Counted from the stretch's first letter, positions 26,420-35,837 are shown. The stretch: 64,000 nucleotides of DNA from Nitrospirales bacterium LBB_01 (GCA_004376055.2 CP049016.1:2418001-2482000); one strand, 5' to 3'. Program-made: numbers and translations. The notes: generated by a model from the sequence alone, not told the origin.

Positions 26420-26626
26420 ATGAAGACGTATGATATTACGGCGGTAGTATGGAAAGAGGAGTCAGGGTATGTATCTAAGTGTCCGGAGCTTGGGGTGGCA
26501 AGCTGCGGTGATTCAATTTCTGAGGCCACTGACAATCTAAGGGGAGCGATTGAGTTGTACATGGAAAATGCAACAGCACTTGGAGTTGTTGATGATATAG
26601 AGGGAGGTCTCTATTGTTTAATATAG
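26420..26626 (+). CDS. HicB-like antitoxin
   Basis: The 68-residue protein has the HicB/UPF0150 fold signature (VWKEESGYVSKCPELGVASC, then GDSISEATDNLRGAIELYME). A strong GAAAGGAGG site supports the start. No hicA toxin gene is adjacent; its last 16 nt overlap the end of the convergent RelE-type toxin gene, so it is an orphan or a regulator on its own. It may bind a HicA elsewhere. Confidence 0.82.
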   Translation: MKTYDITAVVWKEESGYVSKCPELGVASCGDSISEATDNLRGAIELYMENATALGVVDDIEGGLYCLI

Positions 26627-26889
26627 TTATAAACTTTCCTTCTATGCTCTATGAAATAAATTGAAATACGCTCCTCTTCATGATATATCCAGTACAATAT
26701 ACGATGATTGCCAACCCGTATCCTGCATAAGCCTTTTAAGTCCTCGGGTAGTGAAACCAGCGGATGGTGTATAATCTTCTCTGCATTTTCAGCAAGCCAG
26801 TCTAATTTTTCAGCAATCTTAAGCTGTACAGAACGATCTAATTTTCTGAAATTTTTTTCTGCATCGGGCAGAAAAGTTACTCTATACAT
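26611..26889 (-). CDS. RelE/ParE-family toxin
   Basis: The 92-residue protein matches RelE: LPDAEKNFRKLDRSVQLKIA, then GLCRIRVGNHRILYWIYHEE and FIEHRRKVYNYIK. It overlaps the antitoxin gene by 13 nt. It is not closely similar to the triplicated toxins at 12.8-14.1 kb. Confidence 0.88.
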   Translation of the reverse strand: MYRVTFLPDAEKNFRKLDRSVQLKIAEKLDWLAENAEKIIHHPLVSLPEDLKGLCRIRVGNHRILYWIYHEEERISIYFIEHRRKVYNYIKQ

Positions 26890-27077
26890 AGATCTTTTTT
26901 AATAGAATTCCAGTCAGAACCTTTTCCCTGTATGTCATCATGGCGGGCTTTGCGCAGCCTATTAATTAATTCATGGTCTTGCGATAAAAGCCAGTCTTCA
27001 AGCTCCTCCTTCGTCTCAGCCGTTTCAAAAACGCTTAGCGGAAAGGACACGCTCCCCGTATCTTCCTTCACATTCAT
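26877..27077 (-). CDS. Antitoxin of the RelE/ParE pair
   Basis: This 66-residue acidic protein (ETAETKEELEDWLLSQDHEL) lies directly upstream of and overlaps the toxin gene, the usual antitoxin-first order. The C-terminus with SDWNSIKKDL is typical of short antitoxins that accompany RelE toxins. Start supported by AAGGGGTG upstream. Confidence 0.8.
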   Translation of the reverse strand: MNVKEDTGSVSFPLSVFETAETKEELEDWLLSQDHELINRLRKARHDDIQGKGSDWNSIKKDLCIE

Positions 27078-27225
27078 AAGATAACACCCCTTTAATTATT
27101 CTTAAGTCCTGAACTCTGCAACACCACGCACAATATTATAGCAATATCTTAATCTAAAATTGTAATTTTTATATGTTAAACATATACTTTTAATTATTAT
27201 GATAAAATAACCGATATTAGCGTTA

Positions 27226-27255
27226 TTGACAGAACCGCACGCATGTTCATATACT
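27226..27255 (+). promoter_or_regulatory. Promoter of the Uma2-family gene
   Basis: TTGACA (27226-27231) and TATACT (27250-27255) are 18 nt apart. The predicted transcript start (about 27262) coincides with the ATG of the next gene, which has no Shine-Dalgarno sequence, suggesting a leaderless mRNA. Confidence 0.6.
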
Positions 27256-27261
27256 TAATTT

Positions 27262-27774
27262 ATGCAGACTACCGTAAGAGATTTGGACTTAACGGAGATC
27301 ATTAACGGGGAGGAAATTTTGGGACCAAGTCCGTTTGGAAGACATCAAAACGTAGCAGCTAACTTATATGATATTGTGCGTCAGCACATCAAAAAACACG
27401 ATTTGGGCAAATTATATTTTTCGCCGCTTGACGTGATCTTTGAAGAAGAGATAGACAGACTTCAACCCGATATATTGTTTATACGGAAAGAGAATATGGC
27501 AATCTTTCAAGACTGGGTAAGAGGCGTGCCGGATATGGTTTGCGAAATAGTCTCTCCAGGTACGTACAAAAGAGACACTGCCGTTAAGAGAGCGATATAT
27601 GAAAAATACAAGGTGCCTGAGTACTGGATAGTCTTGCCTGAGTTTAACGCCATAGAGGTTCTAATCATTGAAAATGATAACTATAAGACACATTCGTATG
27701 CAGAAATTGAAGGCGAGGTAACGTCTAATGTAATAGAGGGACTTACCTTAAACATCAAAGATGTATTTGAGTAA
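27262..27774 (+). CDS. Uma2-family (DUF820) PD-(D/E)XK endonuclease-like protein
   Basis: The 170-residue protein has the Uma2 core: LQPDILFIR (Asp) near residue 74, EIVSPGTYKRD near 95-105 with the E-x-K type residues, and YEKYKVPEYWIV. Uma2 proteins have a restriction-endonuclease fold; their cellular role is unclear and many copies occur in some genomes. No partner gene is adjacent. Confidence 0.85.
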   Translation: MQTTVRDLDLTEIINGEEILGPSPFGRHQNVAANLYDIVRQHIKKHDLGKLYFSPLDVIFEEEIDRLQPDILFIRKENMAIFQDWVRGVPDMVCEIVSPGTYKRDTAVKRAIYEKYKVPEYWIVLPEFNAIEVLIIENDNYKTHSYAEIEGEVTSNVIEGLTLNIKDVFE

Positions 27775-27879
27775 CAATCTGTGAGAATTATTCACATCTG
27801 CTTCAACCAGAAAGATATAATTAAGAAAGAAGAAACCATCAGGTTATTGCTGCAATGATTTACTTATTGAGGAACGATT

Positions 27880-28413
27880 ATGGACAAGACTGAAACGGCA
27901 TCTAAAAGCGACTCACTGCTTGCAGAGGTAAAAAGCCTCAGAGGGCGCAGGCAGATTGTGGATGTTGAGGAAAAAACAGTCAAACTTGTCATTTTCTCTC
28001 TGGATGATAATATGTTTGCTTTCTATGGGGATTTTATAAAAGAGATACTTCAGTCTTTAAAAGTGTTTTTTGTGCCGGGCTGCCCGGACTTTATCGTTGG
28101 CGTGATAAACATAAGGGGGGATATTGAATCCGTGCTGGATATCAGAGGGTTTTTGGGCTGTGCTCCTAAAAATTATGGCACTGACATAACGCTTCAAAAA
28201 AACAATCGCATAGTTATCGGGCAAACTGATGATTTTAAAAGCGGCATTGTTGTAGATAGCGTTGTTGATGTTCTTGATGTTTCTGTACATTCGATAAAAG
28301 CCTCAACAGCAGCGATTTCTGGTGCTCTTAAGGATTTTGCCATAGGAGAATTTCTCTATAGTGATAAAAACGTAATCATTCTGGATTTTAATAAGATACC
28401 GGATAAGCTCTGA
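27880..28413 (+). CDS. cheW: CheW-like chemotaxis adaptor 1
   Basis: The 177-residue protein contains a CheW domain (about 30-175) with the pattern LDDNMFAFYG, ILQSLKVFFVPGCPDFIVGV and NIRGDIESVLDIRGFLG. CheW couples receptors to the CheA kinase. It starts a tight cluster with a second CheW, an MCP and CheB, but no CheA or CheR is present. Confidence 0.88.
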   Translation: MDKTETASKSDSLLAEVKSLRGRRQIVDVEEKTVKLVIFSLDDNMFAFYGDFIKEILQSLKVFFVPGCPDFIVGVINIRGDIESVLDIRGFLGCAPKNYGTDITLQKNNRIVIGQTDDFKSGIVVDSVVDVLDVSVHSIKASTAAISGALKDFAIGEFLYSDKNVIILDFNKIPDKL

Positions 28414-28414
28414 A

Positions 28415-28849
28415 ATGATGACAGCCGGTTTAAATAACGTATCAGAGTCAAAAGTATGTGATTTTGTAATATTTACGTCTGGCTCTGGCAGTACGTTTGC
28501 CGTTCCGTCAGAGGACGTATTTGAAATGCTTTCAATTGATGAGGCTCTTAGAGCTGATGAGCGGATACTCTACTTAGATAAAATACTGGGGTTTACGAAA
28601 ACACAAGGCGCCTCAAGGGTATGTTTTGCCGTTAAAAGTACCAACACTTTATTAGCCGTTGGGGATTTGCTTGATGTTGAAAGTATAAGGCTTGATTCAA
28701 TAAGCCCTCTACCGGCTGTAATAGTAAAGCACATGAAAATGAAATCAATATGGGCAGCGGTCTTAAGAGCAGAGAAGCTGCTGCTTCTGATAGATTTTAA
28801 AAAGCTCACTTCAGAGACTAAGGAGGATGATAACTCAGATGACAATTAA
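28415..28849 (+). CDS. CheW-like chemotaxis adaptor 2
   Basis: This 144-residue CheW-type protein (SGSGSTFAVPSEDVFEMLSI, later CFAVKSTNTLLAVGDLLDVE) is more divergent than CheW 1 and lacks the standard NxRG loop. It starts 1 nt after the previous stop. A role as a specialised adaptor is likely. Confidence 0.75.
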   Translation: MMTAGLNNVSESKVCDFVIFTSGSGSTFAVPSEDVFEMLSIDEALRADERILYLDKILGFTKTQGASRVCFAVKSTNTLLAVGDLLDVESIRLDSISPLPAVIVKHMKMKSIWAAVLRAEKLLLLIDFKKLTSETKEDDNSDDN

Positions 28850-30440
28850 AAAGAACTTGTATCTTCTTGCTGCCTTAAATGTGGTCGTGTTTATAGTGAT
28901 AACAGTTTTGTTTTTTACTCATAGTGCCGATACAAGAGACAGAATTTTAAAGTTAATAAACAAAGATCAGGCTCTGCTATTACTCTTTAATGATATGTAT
29001 GCTAATGGACTCCAAACAGAGCAGGCAACAAGAAACATGATTTTAAACACAGCAGATGATAAGGCACGGAGCAACTACAAAAAAGCTGTGGAGATTTTTG
29101 CTGAGGCCTATAAAGAGGCGATGACGCTGTCAAGCGGGCAGATGAAAAAAACCCTTACAGAAATCAAACCTTTGTGGGATGACAACGAACATATCCGGCA
29201 GGAGTGTATAACGTTGTCAGCTCTAAAAAATCTTGCCGCCGCTACAGAATGTATTGTGACCAAAGAAACCCCAAAGTGGCGTGAGGTCAGACAAAAGCTT
29301 CTTGACTTAATTGCTGAACAAAGAAATAAATTTTCAAAGATAACTGACGATACCGAAGTATTCATGTCCAGTACAAGAAAAAATCTCCTGACAATCATGT
29401 TTCTTTCGCTGTTAATAACATCTGGGTTTATGTATTACACAGGACGCAGTATAAACCGGCCGCTGCAAAGCATAATGAAGACGCTTAAAGGCTCAGAAAG
29501 CAACCTTACCGTAAAAATTCCAATCGATGGCAGTAACGAAATATACGAGCTTGCCGGAATTATCAACACTAACATTGATAACCTCCACCACATCATAAGC
29601 GCACTTTCTACCGCCGTAAAAAATGTCTCCACATCGGCAAATGAAATCTATGAGGCGGTTGAAAAACAGGCCGCTATAACCACAGAGCAGACAGCCTCAA
29701 TATCTGAGATAACCTCTACGATGGAGGAGCTTTCGGCCTCCAGCACTCAGATAGCGGAGCATTCGCAATCGGTAGCAGAAATTGCCGCACACACCCTCAC
29801 CGATTCTCAAGCAGGGGCGGACGTCACTGAGAAAACCTCAAAAAACATGGAGGAAATCAGCACTGACAACAGACGCGGCTTAAATGAGGTTCTTGAGCTA
29901 GGGAAAAAATCAAAAGACATAACCAGAGTCATGGAAATAATAAACACCATAGCGGACAATACCAAACTGATAGCCTTTAACGCTGCGCTTGAAGCCTCAG
30001 GGGCTGGTGAGGCTGGGAAACGGTTTGGAGTAGTGGCTGTTGAAATACGCAGGCTTGCCGACAATGTTATGGATTCCACCGCTGATATTGAATCAAAGAT
30101 AACAGAAATTCAGGACTCTGTAAACCGTCTTGTAGTGGCTTCTGAAAAGAGCTCACGAGCTATTGCCGAGGGGCTTAGCACATCGACGGAAACCACCGGA
30201 ACCCTTGCTGAGATTTTAGAAGGAGCACATGCCGCAAGTGATGCGGCAAGAGAAATCTCCCTTTCTACAATGCAGCAGCGCACGGCAGTAGAGCAGGTTG
30301 TTATAGCGCTTAGGGAAATTGAGGAGGGCGCTAAGCTTTCAGCAGGAGCAATTAACCATGTCCACGGTATAGCTAAAAATCTGTCCGCACTGTCCGGTAA
30401 TTTACAGGATATTGTGAAAAAATTTGTCCTGAAAGTTTAG
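28839..30440 (+). CDS. Methyl-accepting chemotaxis protein
   Basis: The 533-residue receptor has TM1 (about 8-26), a helical periplasmic domain (about 30-180), TM2 (about 188-206), a HAMP domain and a signalling domain whose tip reads NAALEASGAGEAGKRFGVVA. The ATG at 28839 is used because an AGGAGG site at 28821-28826 lies 12 nt ahead; the ATG at 28827 directly abuts that site. It overlaps the CheW 2 gene by 11 nt. The four-helix-like sensor gives no hint of its ligand. Confidence 0.9.
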   Translation: MTIKKNLYLLAALNVVVFIVITVLFFTHSADTRDRILKLINKDQALLLLFNDMYANGLQTEQATRNMILNTADDKARSNYKKAVEIFAEAYKEAMTLSSGQMKKTLTEIKPLWDDNEHIRQECITLSALKNLAAATECIVTKETPKWREVRQKLLDLIAEQRNKFSKITDDTEVFMSSTRKNLLTIMFLSLLITSGFMYYTGRSINRPLQSIMKTLKGSESNLTVKIPIDGSNEIYELAGIINTNIDNLHHIISALSTAVKNVSTSANEIYEAVEKQAAITTEQTASISEITSTMEELSASSTQIAEHSQSVAEIAAHTLTDSQAGADVTEKTSKNMEEISTDNRRGLNEVLELGKKSKDITRVMEIINTIADNTKLIAFNAALEASGAGEAGKRFGVVAVEIRRLADNVMDSTADIESKITEIQDSVNRLVVASEKSSRAIAEGLSTSTETTGTLAEILEGAHAASDAAREISLSTMQQRTAVEQVVIALREIEEGAKLSAGAINHVHGIAKNLSALSGNLQDIVKKFVLKV

Positions 30441-30443
30441 GGC

Positions 30444-31457
30444 ATGTCAAAAGACAATAAAATAAGGGTTCTTGTTGTTGATGACAGCCCCTCTGTCAGA
30501 GCACGTATCAGGCGCATCCTTAGTAAAGACAGTGAGATAGAGGTAGCAGGTGAGGCCTTAGACGGCAAAATGGCGGTTGAACTTTCTAAAGCCTTAACCC
30601 CTGACATTATAATAATGGACGTGGAGATGCCGGTCATGGACGGTTTTCAGAGCATAACTCAAATAATGGCTGAAAATCCTGTGCCAATTCTGGTTTTGAC
30701 GTCAGAGTCATCGGCTGATACCGCCTTTAAATGTATCTCAGCAGGTGCCCTTGAAGTAATCACCAAATCTAACATTGCAGCAGAGCCTAAAACTCTCATA
30801 AAAAAAATAAAACTGCTTTCAAAAGTTAAGGTCATAAGCCATATAAGGGGAACTTATAGCAGATCGGCAGCTCAGATGAGGCCAAATGCTTCCAATGGTA
30901 AAAAGATAATAGCCATTGCCTCATCAACTGGAGGCCCTAAGGCTTTATCAATCATAATTCCCGGATTACCGGATGATTTCCCCTGTCCAGTGGTTATCGC
31001 CCAACACATGTCTGATGGCTTTATAACCGGCCTTGTCTCATGGCTTGACGCCATTGTCCAGATGGATATGAAAATAGCTGAAAACAAGGAGGTTCTAAGA
31101 CCCTCTGTTGTTTACTTTGCTCCATCTGAGTACAATATGGAAATTAGTGATGGTGGAGTTGTTAATTTAACCAAACGACTGCCTAATGAAATTTATCATC
31201 CCTCCTGTGACAAACTCCTTATTTCTGCGGCCAGCACTTATGGAAATGGCGTCGTGGGTGTTATACTTTCAGGAATGGGAGACGACGGCGTAAAGGGAAT
31301 CAAGGCGATAAAAGAACGAGGAGGCTCTACGATAGCCCAGAACATGGAAACCTCTGTCGTTTTTGGCATGAATGCTGAGGCTGTAAAGTCAGGCTTTGTT
31401 GACAAGGTTCTCCCTGTTACAGAAATATGTAAAGAGATGATATTGTTTGCTCACTAA
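30444..31457 (+). CDS. cheB: Chemotaxis protein-glutamate methylesterase CheB
   Basis: The 337-residue protein has a receiver domain (VVDDSPSVRARIR; phospho-Asp in IIIMDVEMPVMDG) and a C-terminal methylesterase domain with catalytic Ser in ASSTGGPKAL, His in IAQHM and Asp in GMGDDGVKG. It removes methyl groups from the receptor to reset adaptation. It begins 4 nt after the MCP gene. The partner CheR is not in the window. Confidence 0.95.
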   Translation: MSKDNKIRVLVVDDSPSVRARIRRILSKDSEIEVAGEALDGKMAVELSKALTPDIIIMDVEMPVMDGFQSITQIMAENPVPILVLTSESSADTAFKCISAGALEVITKSNIAAEPKTLIKKIKLLSKVKVISHIRGTYSRSAAQMRPNASNGKKIIAIASSTGGPKALSIIIPGLPDDFPCPVVIAQHMSDGFITGLVSWLDAIVQMDMKIAENKEVLRPSVVYFAPSEYNMEISDGGVVNLTKRLPNEIYHPSCDKLLISAASTYGNGVVGVILSGMGDDGVKGIKAIKERGGSTIAQNMETSVVFGMNAEAVKSGFVDKVLPVTEICKEMILFAH

Positions 31458-31481
31458 AACGTACCTTACCCACAAAAATTC

Positions 31482-31510
31482 TTGACTATACAGGTTTTGC
31501 TTGTTATAAT
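31482..31510 (+). promoter_or_regulatory. Promoter of the tungstate transporter operon
   Basis: TTGACT (31482-31487) and TATAAT (31505-31510) are 17 nt apart. The predicted start at about 31517 lies after an in-frame ATG at 31514, which supports GTG at 31553 as the tupA start. Confidence 0.75.
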
Positions 31511-31552
31511 GTAATGAGCTTAATTAACCACATATCTGAAGGGAGAGTTAAA

Positions 31553-32374
31553 GTGAAAACTAAATATTTAGCAATGGGTTTGCTTGCAATAGTGACTTTT
31601 GCCTTATCTGCAGGTACTCTGAACGCAGAGACGTCAATCAAGTGCGCTACTACGACAAGCTTACAGAACTCAGGGCTTCTTGACTATATTCTCCCATTGT
31701 ATAAGAAAAAAACCGGCATACGCGTAGATGCTGTAGCTGTTGGAACCGGCGCTGCAATAGAAATAGGCAAGCGCGGAGATGCCGATTTCGTGTTTGTCCA
31801 CGCTAAAGAACTTGAACTTAAAGCGGTACAAGATGGCTATTTTATAAACAGAATGGAATTTATGTACAATGACTTTATAATAGTCGGGCCCGCAAATGAT
31901 CCTGCCAAAATTAAAGGAATCAAAGCAGCCTCAGAGAGTTTCGAAAAGATTTCTAAATCCGGCAGCTTATTTATTTCACGCGGTGATAACTCCGGCACTC
32001 ACGTAAAAGAACTCAGCATATGGAAAGAGTCTGGGATTAATCCCAAAGAGCAGTCGTGGTATTTGGAGGCTGGTCAGGGAATGTCTAAGACTCTGCGTTT
32101 AGCCTTTGAAAAATATGCTTATACACTTACCGATAGATCGACGTGGCTTATGAGCAGAGAGAAACAGGAACTTCTGTTGCTTTTAGAAGGCGACCCAATA
32201 CTAATTAATCACTACAGCGTTATGGCAGTTAATCCAGAGAAAAACCCGACTGCTAAATACAAAGAAGCTATGGAGTTCATCAACTGGGTGACCTCTAAAG
32301 AGGGAACAGATGCTATCAGAGAATTTAAGGACAAGGCAGGGAACCAGCTTTTCTATATTATAGAAAAACATTAA
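31553..32374 (+). CDS. tupA: Tungstate ABC transporter substrate-binding protein TupA
   Basis: The 273-residue protein starts with a signal peptide (VKTKYLAMGLLAIVTFALSA, cleavage after a LNA motif) and has the oxyanion-binding features of TupA: CATTTSLQNSGLLDYILP, VGTGAAIEIGKRGDADFVF and RGDNSGTHVKE. It captures tungstate (or molybdate) in the periplasm. GTG at 31553 has a GAAGGGAG site and follows the mapped promoter. A dispersed repeat separates it from tupB. Confidence 0.93.
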   Translation: MKTKYLAMGLLAIVTFALSAGTLNAETSIKCATTTSLQNSGLLDYILPLYKKKTGIRVDAVAVGTGAAIEIGKRGDADFVFVHAKELELKAVQDGYFINRMEFMYNDFIIVGPANDPAKIKGIKAASESFEKISKSGSLFISRGDNSGTHVKELSIWKESGINPKEQSWYLEAGQGMSKTLRLAFEKYAYTLTDRSTWLMSREKQELLLLLEGDPILINHYSVMAVNPEKNPTAKYKEAMEFINWVTSKEGTDAIREFKDKAGNQLFYIIEKH

Positions 32375-32384
32375 GATAAAATGC

Positions 32385-32563
32385 TTATTGAGTTAACTAC
32401 GGCAGATGGGTTTTTGTCAGCAAATGATATATTTAAAAGGACTGGATTCCCGCTCGGAGGCGGGAATGACCTCCCCTAAAGGGGATTCCCCTATGACGCC
32501 CTCTCTCTGTCATTCCTTACTTTTTTGTCATTCCTGCGAAAGCAGGAATCCAGTTTTTTATTA
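32385..32563. repeat. Composite intergenic hairpin repeat, copy B
   Basis: Copy B shows both arms (TTATTGAGTTA with CAGCAAATGATATATTTAAA, and CTGCGAAAGCAGGAATCCAG) plus the CTCCCCTAAAGGGGATTCCC core (32471-32492). It sits inside the tup operon between tupA and tupB, where its hairpins could lower downstream expression. Confidence 0.88.
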
Positions 32564-32600
32564 ACGGCGTTAACTACAAAGGCAATTAAGGTAATTTAAT

Positions 32601-33329
32601 TTGGGAACAATATTTAATTCGCTAATCAAGGCTTTCTTTCTCATAATTTCGCTGGATAAGAGCTTTGCTCAGATTGTCGTGCTGTCATTTAAAGTATCAG
32701 GTGGAGCGCTGATTTTAGCTTCTTTGATTGGGCTTCCTCTTGGAGCGCTTATTGCTCTTAGAGAGTTTCCATTTAGAAACACACTGTTTGGGATAGTCAA
32801 TGCACTCCTTGGACTTCCTCCTGTGTTGGTCGGGTTATTGCTATATCTGATTCTTTCAAGGCGCGGCCCCCTCGGGTCACTTAGCATTTTATACACCCCG
32901 TATGCAATGGTTATAGCTCAGAGCATTCTTGCATTTCCTCATGTCTGTGCAATTAGCGCAACTGCCATAAGGGGGGTAAATCCTAACATAAAGCAGCTTT
33001 GTAAAACTCTTGGCGCAACTGAATTTCAAACAGCTCTTACGATAATCAGAGAGGCGCGCTTTGGGATTATCACGGCAGTGATGGCGGCCTTTGGCAGGGT
33101 AATATCGGAGGTTGGGGCGATTTTAATTGTCGGCGGCAACATTTTGGGCGTTACCCGTGTAATGACTACGGCTATAGTGCTTGAGACAGATAAAGGGGAC
33201 TTTGAATTGGCTCTTGCTCTTGGCATCGTGCTGCTTTCCGTTTCACTATTGATTAATGCGCTTGTAAGCAAAATTCAAAGCCGATACGTTCATTCCGCTC
33301 CTACTGAGAGGAGACTTTTCAGTGATTAG
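32601..33329 (+). CDS. tupB: Tungstate ABC transporter permease TupB
   Basis: The 242-residue permease has five to six membrane helices and the ABC contact loop EAAxxxG-like region (TLIREARFGIITAVMAAFGR near 150-168), with ISEVGAILIVGGNILG. It starts with TTG at 32601 and overlaps tupC by 8 nt. It forms the membrane channel for TupA-delivered tungstate. Confidence 0.92.
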   Translation: MGTIFNSLIKAFFLIISLDKSFAQIVVLSFKVSGGALILASLIGLPLGALIALREFPFRNTLFGIVNALLGLPPVLVGLLLYLILSRRGPLGSLSILYTPYAMVIAQSILAFPHVCAISATAIRGVNPNIKQLCKTLGATEFQTALTIIREARFGIITAVMAAFGRVISEVGAILIVGGNILGVTRVMTTAIVLETDKGDFELALALGIVLLSVSLLINALVSKIQSRYVHSAPTERRLFSD

Positions 33330-33996
33330 TGAGTCTTCTAAACTAAGCCTCAGTGTCACAGATATTCACAAAAGTTATGGCGGTACGGAGGTTTTGCGAG
33401 GGATTAGCTATAGGTTTGAGCCGTCACGCTGCTATGCTCTATGTGGGGCTAATGGCGCTGGAAAGTCAACGCTTCTGAGAATTTGTGCGCTCATTGAAAA
33501 ACCTGACGCCGGAGTAGTCACTTATAGTGCTGAGGAGAAAACACTACCGCATGACATTAACCTTAAAAGATGTATGACTCTCCTTTTGCCCAGTGTTGGG
33601 GTGTTTAACACAACGGTTTTTAAAAATGCCGCATATGGACTAAAAGTGCGGGGAAAAAGCAGAGCGGAAATTGACAGCAAAACCTACGAAACACTTGATA
33701 TGGTGGGACTTAAAGACAAAGCGTGTCAAAATGCGCTTACTCTTTCAACGGGAGAGACCGCCCGAATGGGTATAGCTCGGGCGCTTGCCATAACCCCCGG
33801 ATTTCTGTTTCTTGATGAGCCGACAAACGGAATTGATGCCAAAAATTATGAAATCATAAAAGACATTTTGCTGAAAATAAAACGTAATTTAAAAACAACA
33901 ATCCTGATAGCTACACATGACACAAAAATCAAAGAGCAAATCTGCGATAGAGTTTTAGTTCTTAGTGAGGGCAGAATTGCCGATGTGAAAGCTTAA
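33322..33996 (+). CDS. tupC: Tungstate ABC transporter ATP-binding protein TupC
   Basis: The 224-residue ATPase has Walker A GANGAGKSTLL, signature LSTGETARMGIARAL (a variant of LSGGQ), Walker B FLFLDEPTNGID and the switch His in ATHDTK. GTG start at 33322 overlaps tupB. It powers tungstate import for tungsten or molybdenum enzymes. Confidence 0.93.
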   Translation: MISESSKLSLSVTDIHKSYGGTEVLRGISYRFEPSRCYALCGANGAGKSTLLRICALIEKPDAGVVTYSAEEKTLPHDINLKRCMTLLLPSVGVFNTTVFKNAAYGLKVRGKSRAEIDSKTYETLDMVGLKDKACQNALTLSTGETARMGIARALAITPGFLFLDEPTNGIDAKNYEIIKDILLKIKRNLKTTILIATHDTKIKEQICDRVLVLSEGRIADVKA

Positions 33997-34039
33997 ACAG
34001 CCACATAATTGTTCAATGAGAAGTGAACTTAGCTCGTAG

Positions 34040-34480
34040 TTAATCTGAATTAAAATAAATAATTAAAATCCCAACAAAGGAAAGAACAGTCATCATTATA
34101 AGCGAGGGATTAACATGATCAGAGGTTCTTTTTACTCTAAACGCATTCAGAGCAAGACCTGCTAAAGATGCGACAAGGGTGGCATTGAGGGAGATGTACG
34201 CATTTAGTATCAGATCAGGATCCCAAAATAAGCGGGCTTGATGGCGAACACCTTGGGGATCAAATATTGTAGGCTGCTCAGGCATTGCTCTGCTTATATA
34301 TCCAAGGGTGAGCACAAACAAAATCCAGCATACCGCCGAGATAATTTTCATAGCACTCTTTATTAAGTCTCTGCGTTTTCTCTTGTCCTCATTTTTGGGT
34401 CCTGCGTATAAGGCCATAAGACTGCCCTCCAGTAGTATGGGTTTGACAATCACATCACCACCATCTAACCAATCAGCCAT
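34040..34480 (-). CDS. Three-TM hypothetical membrane protein
   Basis: The 146-residue protein has membrane helices near residues 43-62, 92-112 and 122-142 with a basic NEDKRKRRDLIKS segment before the first. No family is recognised. It stands alone between the tup operon and the HD-GYP gene, on the opposite strand. Confidence 0.65.
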   Translation of the reverse strand: MADWLDGGDVIVKPILLEGSLMALYAGPKNEDKRKRRDLIKSAMKIISAVCWILFVLTLGYISRAMPEQPTIFDPQGVRHQARLFWDPDLILNAYISLNATLVASLAGLALNAFRVKRTSDHVNPSLIMMTVLSFVGILIIYFNSD

Positions 34481-34588
34481 ACTTCACATTTATTCTAACA
34501 AACATCAAACAGAAAAGCAATAAGACAATGCAAAAATCAGTGTTATTTTCTCGTTTTATGTGTTAATATTTAGTGAGGGGGTGGGGAG

Positions 34589-35827
34589 ATGATAAAGAAG
34601 ATCCCCGTAGAAGAGCTCTGTGTTGGCATGTATGTTGATAGCATAGACGAGAAATGGATAAATACGCCTTTTTTGCAGCATCAGTTTACAGTTAAAACCT
34701 CAAAACAAGTAACACAAATTAAAGAACTCGGTCTTAAGTACGTTTATATTGATTCTGACAAATCACACACCCCCGATGAGATTTATGATGTTGTTGTTTC
34801 ACATGGCATAGAAGTTAAAATAGATGAGCCCGATAGCCAATCTGTACCATATACGCAACAAGAAATAGAAAAATACTATCATGACTTTAACCTTTTCACC
34901 CATATAGACAGGGATACTCTAATAAAGGGGGCTTTCGTTGACTTTTCACTGTATTTAAAAAAGGACATCAATATTACCATTTTGCAAAAATACGAGGCTA
35001 ATGATATAGAAATCACAGAGTCAATACTTTCAACAGAGGGAGATATTGTCATAGAAAAGGACTCACGCAGTAAATACAAAAACTATCTAAAGGATTTATT
35101 CATAACAAAATCGTTAAATGAGCCGGATAAGTTTAAGCATATCAGTAAGTCAATTATACGTGAGAACTCTAAGATATTAATGCAAGAGCTTTTGGACGAT
35201 CCGCGGTGTGGAGAAAAAATAAAAGAATGCCGTGGTTCAGTTGAGGAGATTGTAGATACGATAGAAAAAAACGGTGTATTAATAAAGGATTTGTTGACTA
35301 TTAATAAATACGACTACTATACATACACACATTCGGTAAATGTATGCGTACTTTCCATTGGGCTAGCTTTATCACTGGGGACATTTACAGAAAACGAAAT
35401 ATATTCTCTTGGCATGGGGGCACTTTTGCACGATATAGGGAAGAGCTCCATACCAATAGAGATTTTAAATAAGCCTTCAGTGTTAAATGAGAAAGAATTC
35501 TCCATTATGAAACAACACGTGCTGATGGCTAACAAGATACTATATGGACAGAAACTATTGTTAAAGGAAATTTATTACCCCGTCATGGAACACCACGAAA
35601 AACTGACAGGTAGGGGATATCCCAAAGGATTGGCAGATAATCAAATACACCCGTGGGGGAGATTGGTGTCCTTGATAGACGCCTACGATGCTTTGACAAC
35701 TGCCCGCCCTTACAAAAAAGCCTTTTCACCTTTTGAAGCGCTTTCTGTCATAAGACAACAAATAGATGATTTTGACCATACTTTTTTTGTTAATTTGGTT
35801 ACTATACTTGGTTCTATCAGCGATTAA
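34589..35827 (+). CDS. HD-GYP domain protein (probable c-di-GMP phosphodiesterase)
   Basis: The 412-residue protein has an N-terminal DUF3391-like domain (about 1-100, IPVEELCVGMYV), a helical linker and an HD-GYP domain (about 240-400) with HSVNVCVLS, LLHDIGKSSIP and HHEKLTGRGYPKGL. HD-GYP enzymes hydrolyse cyclic-di-GMP and thus favour motility. The GYP motif is intact. The start at 34589 has a GGTGGGGAG site. It probably acts alone; no diguanylate cyclase is adjacent. Confidence 0.93.
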   Translation: MIKKIPVEELCVGMYVDSIDEKWINTPFLQHQFTVKTSKQVTQIKELGLKYVYIDSDKSHTPDEIYDVVVSHGIEVKIDEPDSQSVPYTQQEIEKYYHDFNLFTHIDRDTLIKGAFVDFSLYLKKDINITILQKYEANDIEITESILSTEGDIVIEKDSRSKYKNYLKDLFITKSLNEPDKFKHISKSIIRENSKILMQELLDDPRCGEKIKECRGSVEEIVDTIEKNGVLIKDLLTINKYDYYTYTHSVNVCVLSIGLALSLGTFTENEIYSLGMGALLHDIGKSSIPIEILNKPSVLNEKEFSIMKQHVLMANKILYGQKLLLKEIYYPVMEHHEKLTGRGYPKGLADNQIHPWGRLVSLIDAYDALTTARPYKKAFSPFEALSVIRQQIDDFDHTFFVNLVTILGSISD

Positions 35828-35837
35828 CCTTAAAACC

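Noticed and set aside
33997-34039. Terminator after tupC
   Set aside because: No stable stem followed by a T run was found in the short gap.
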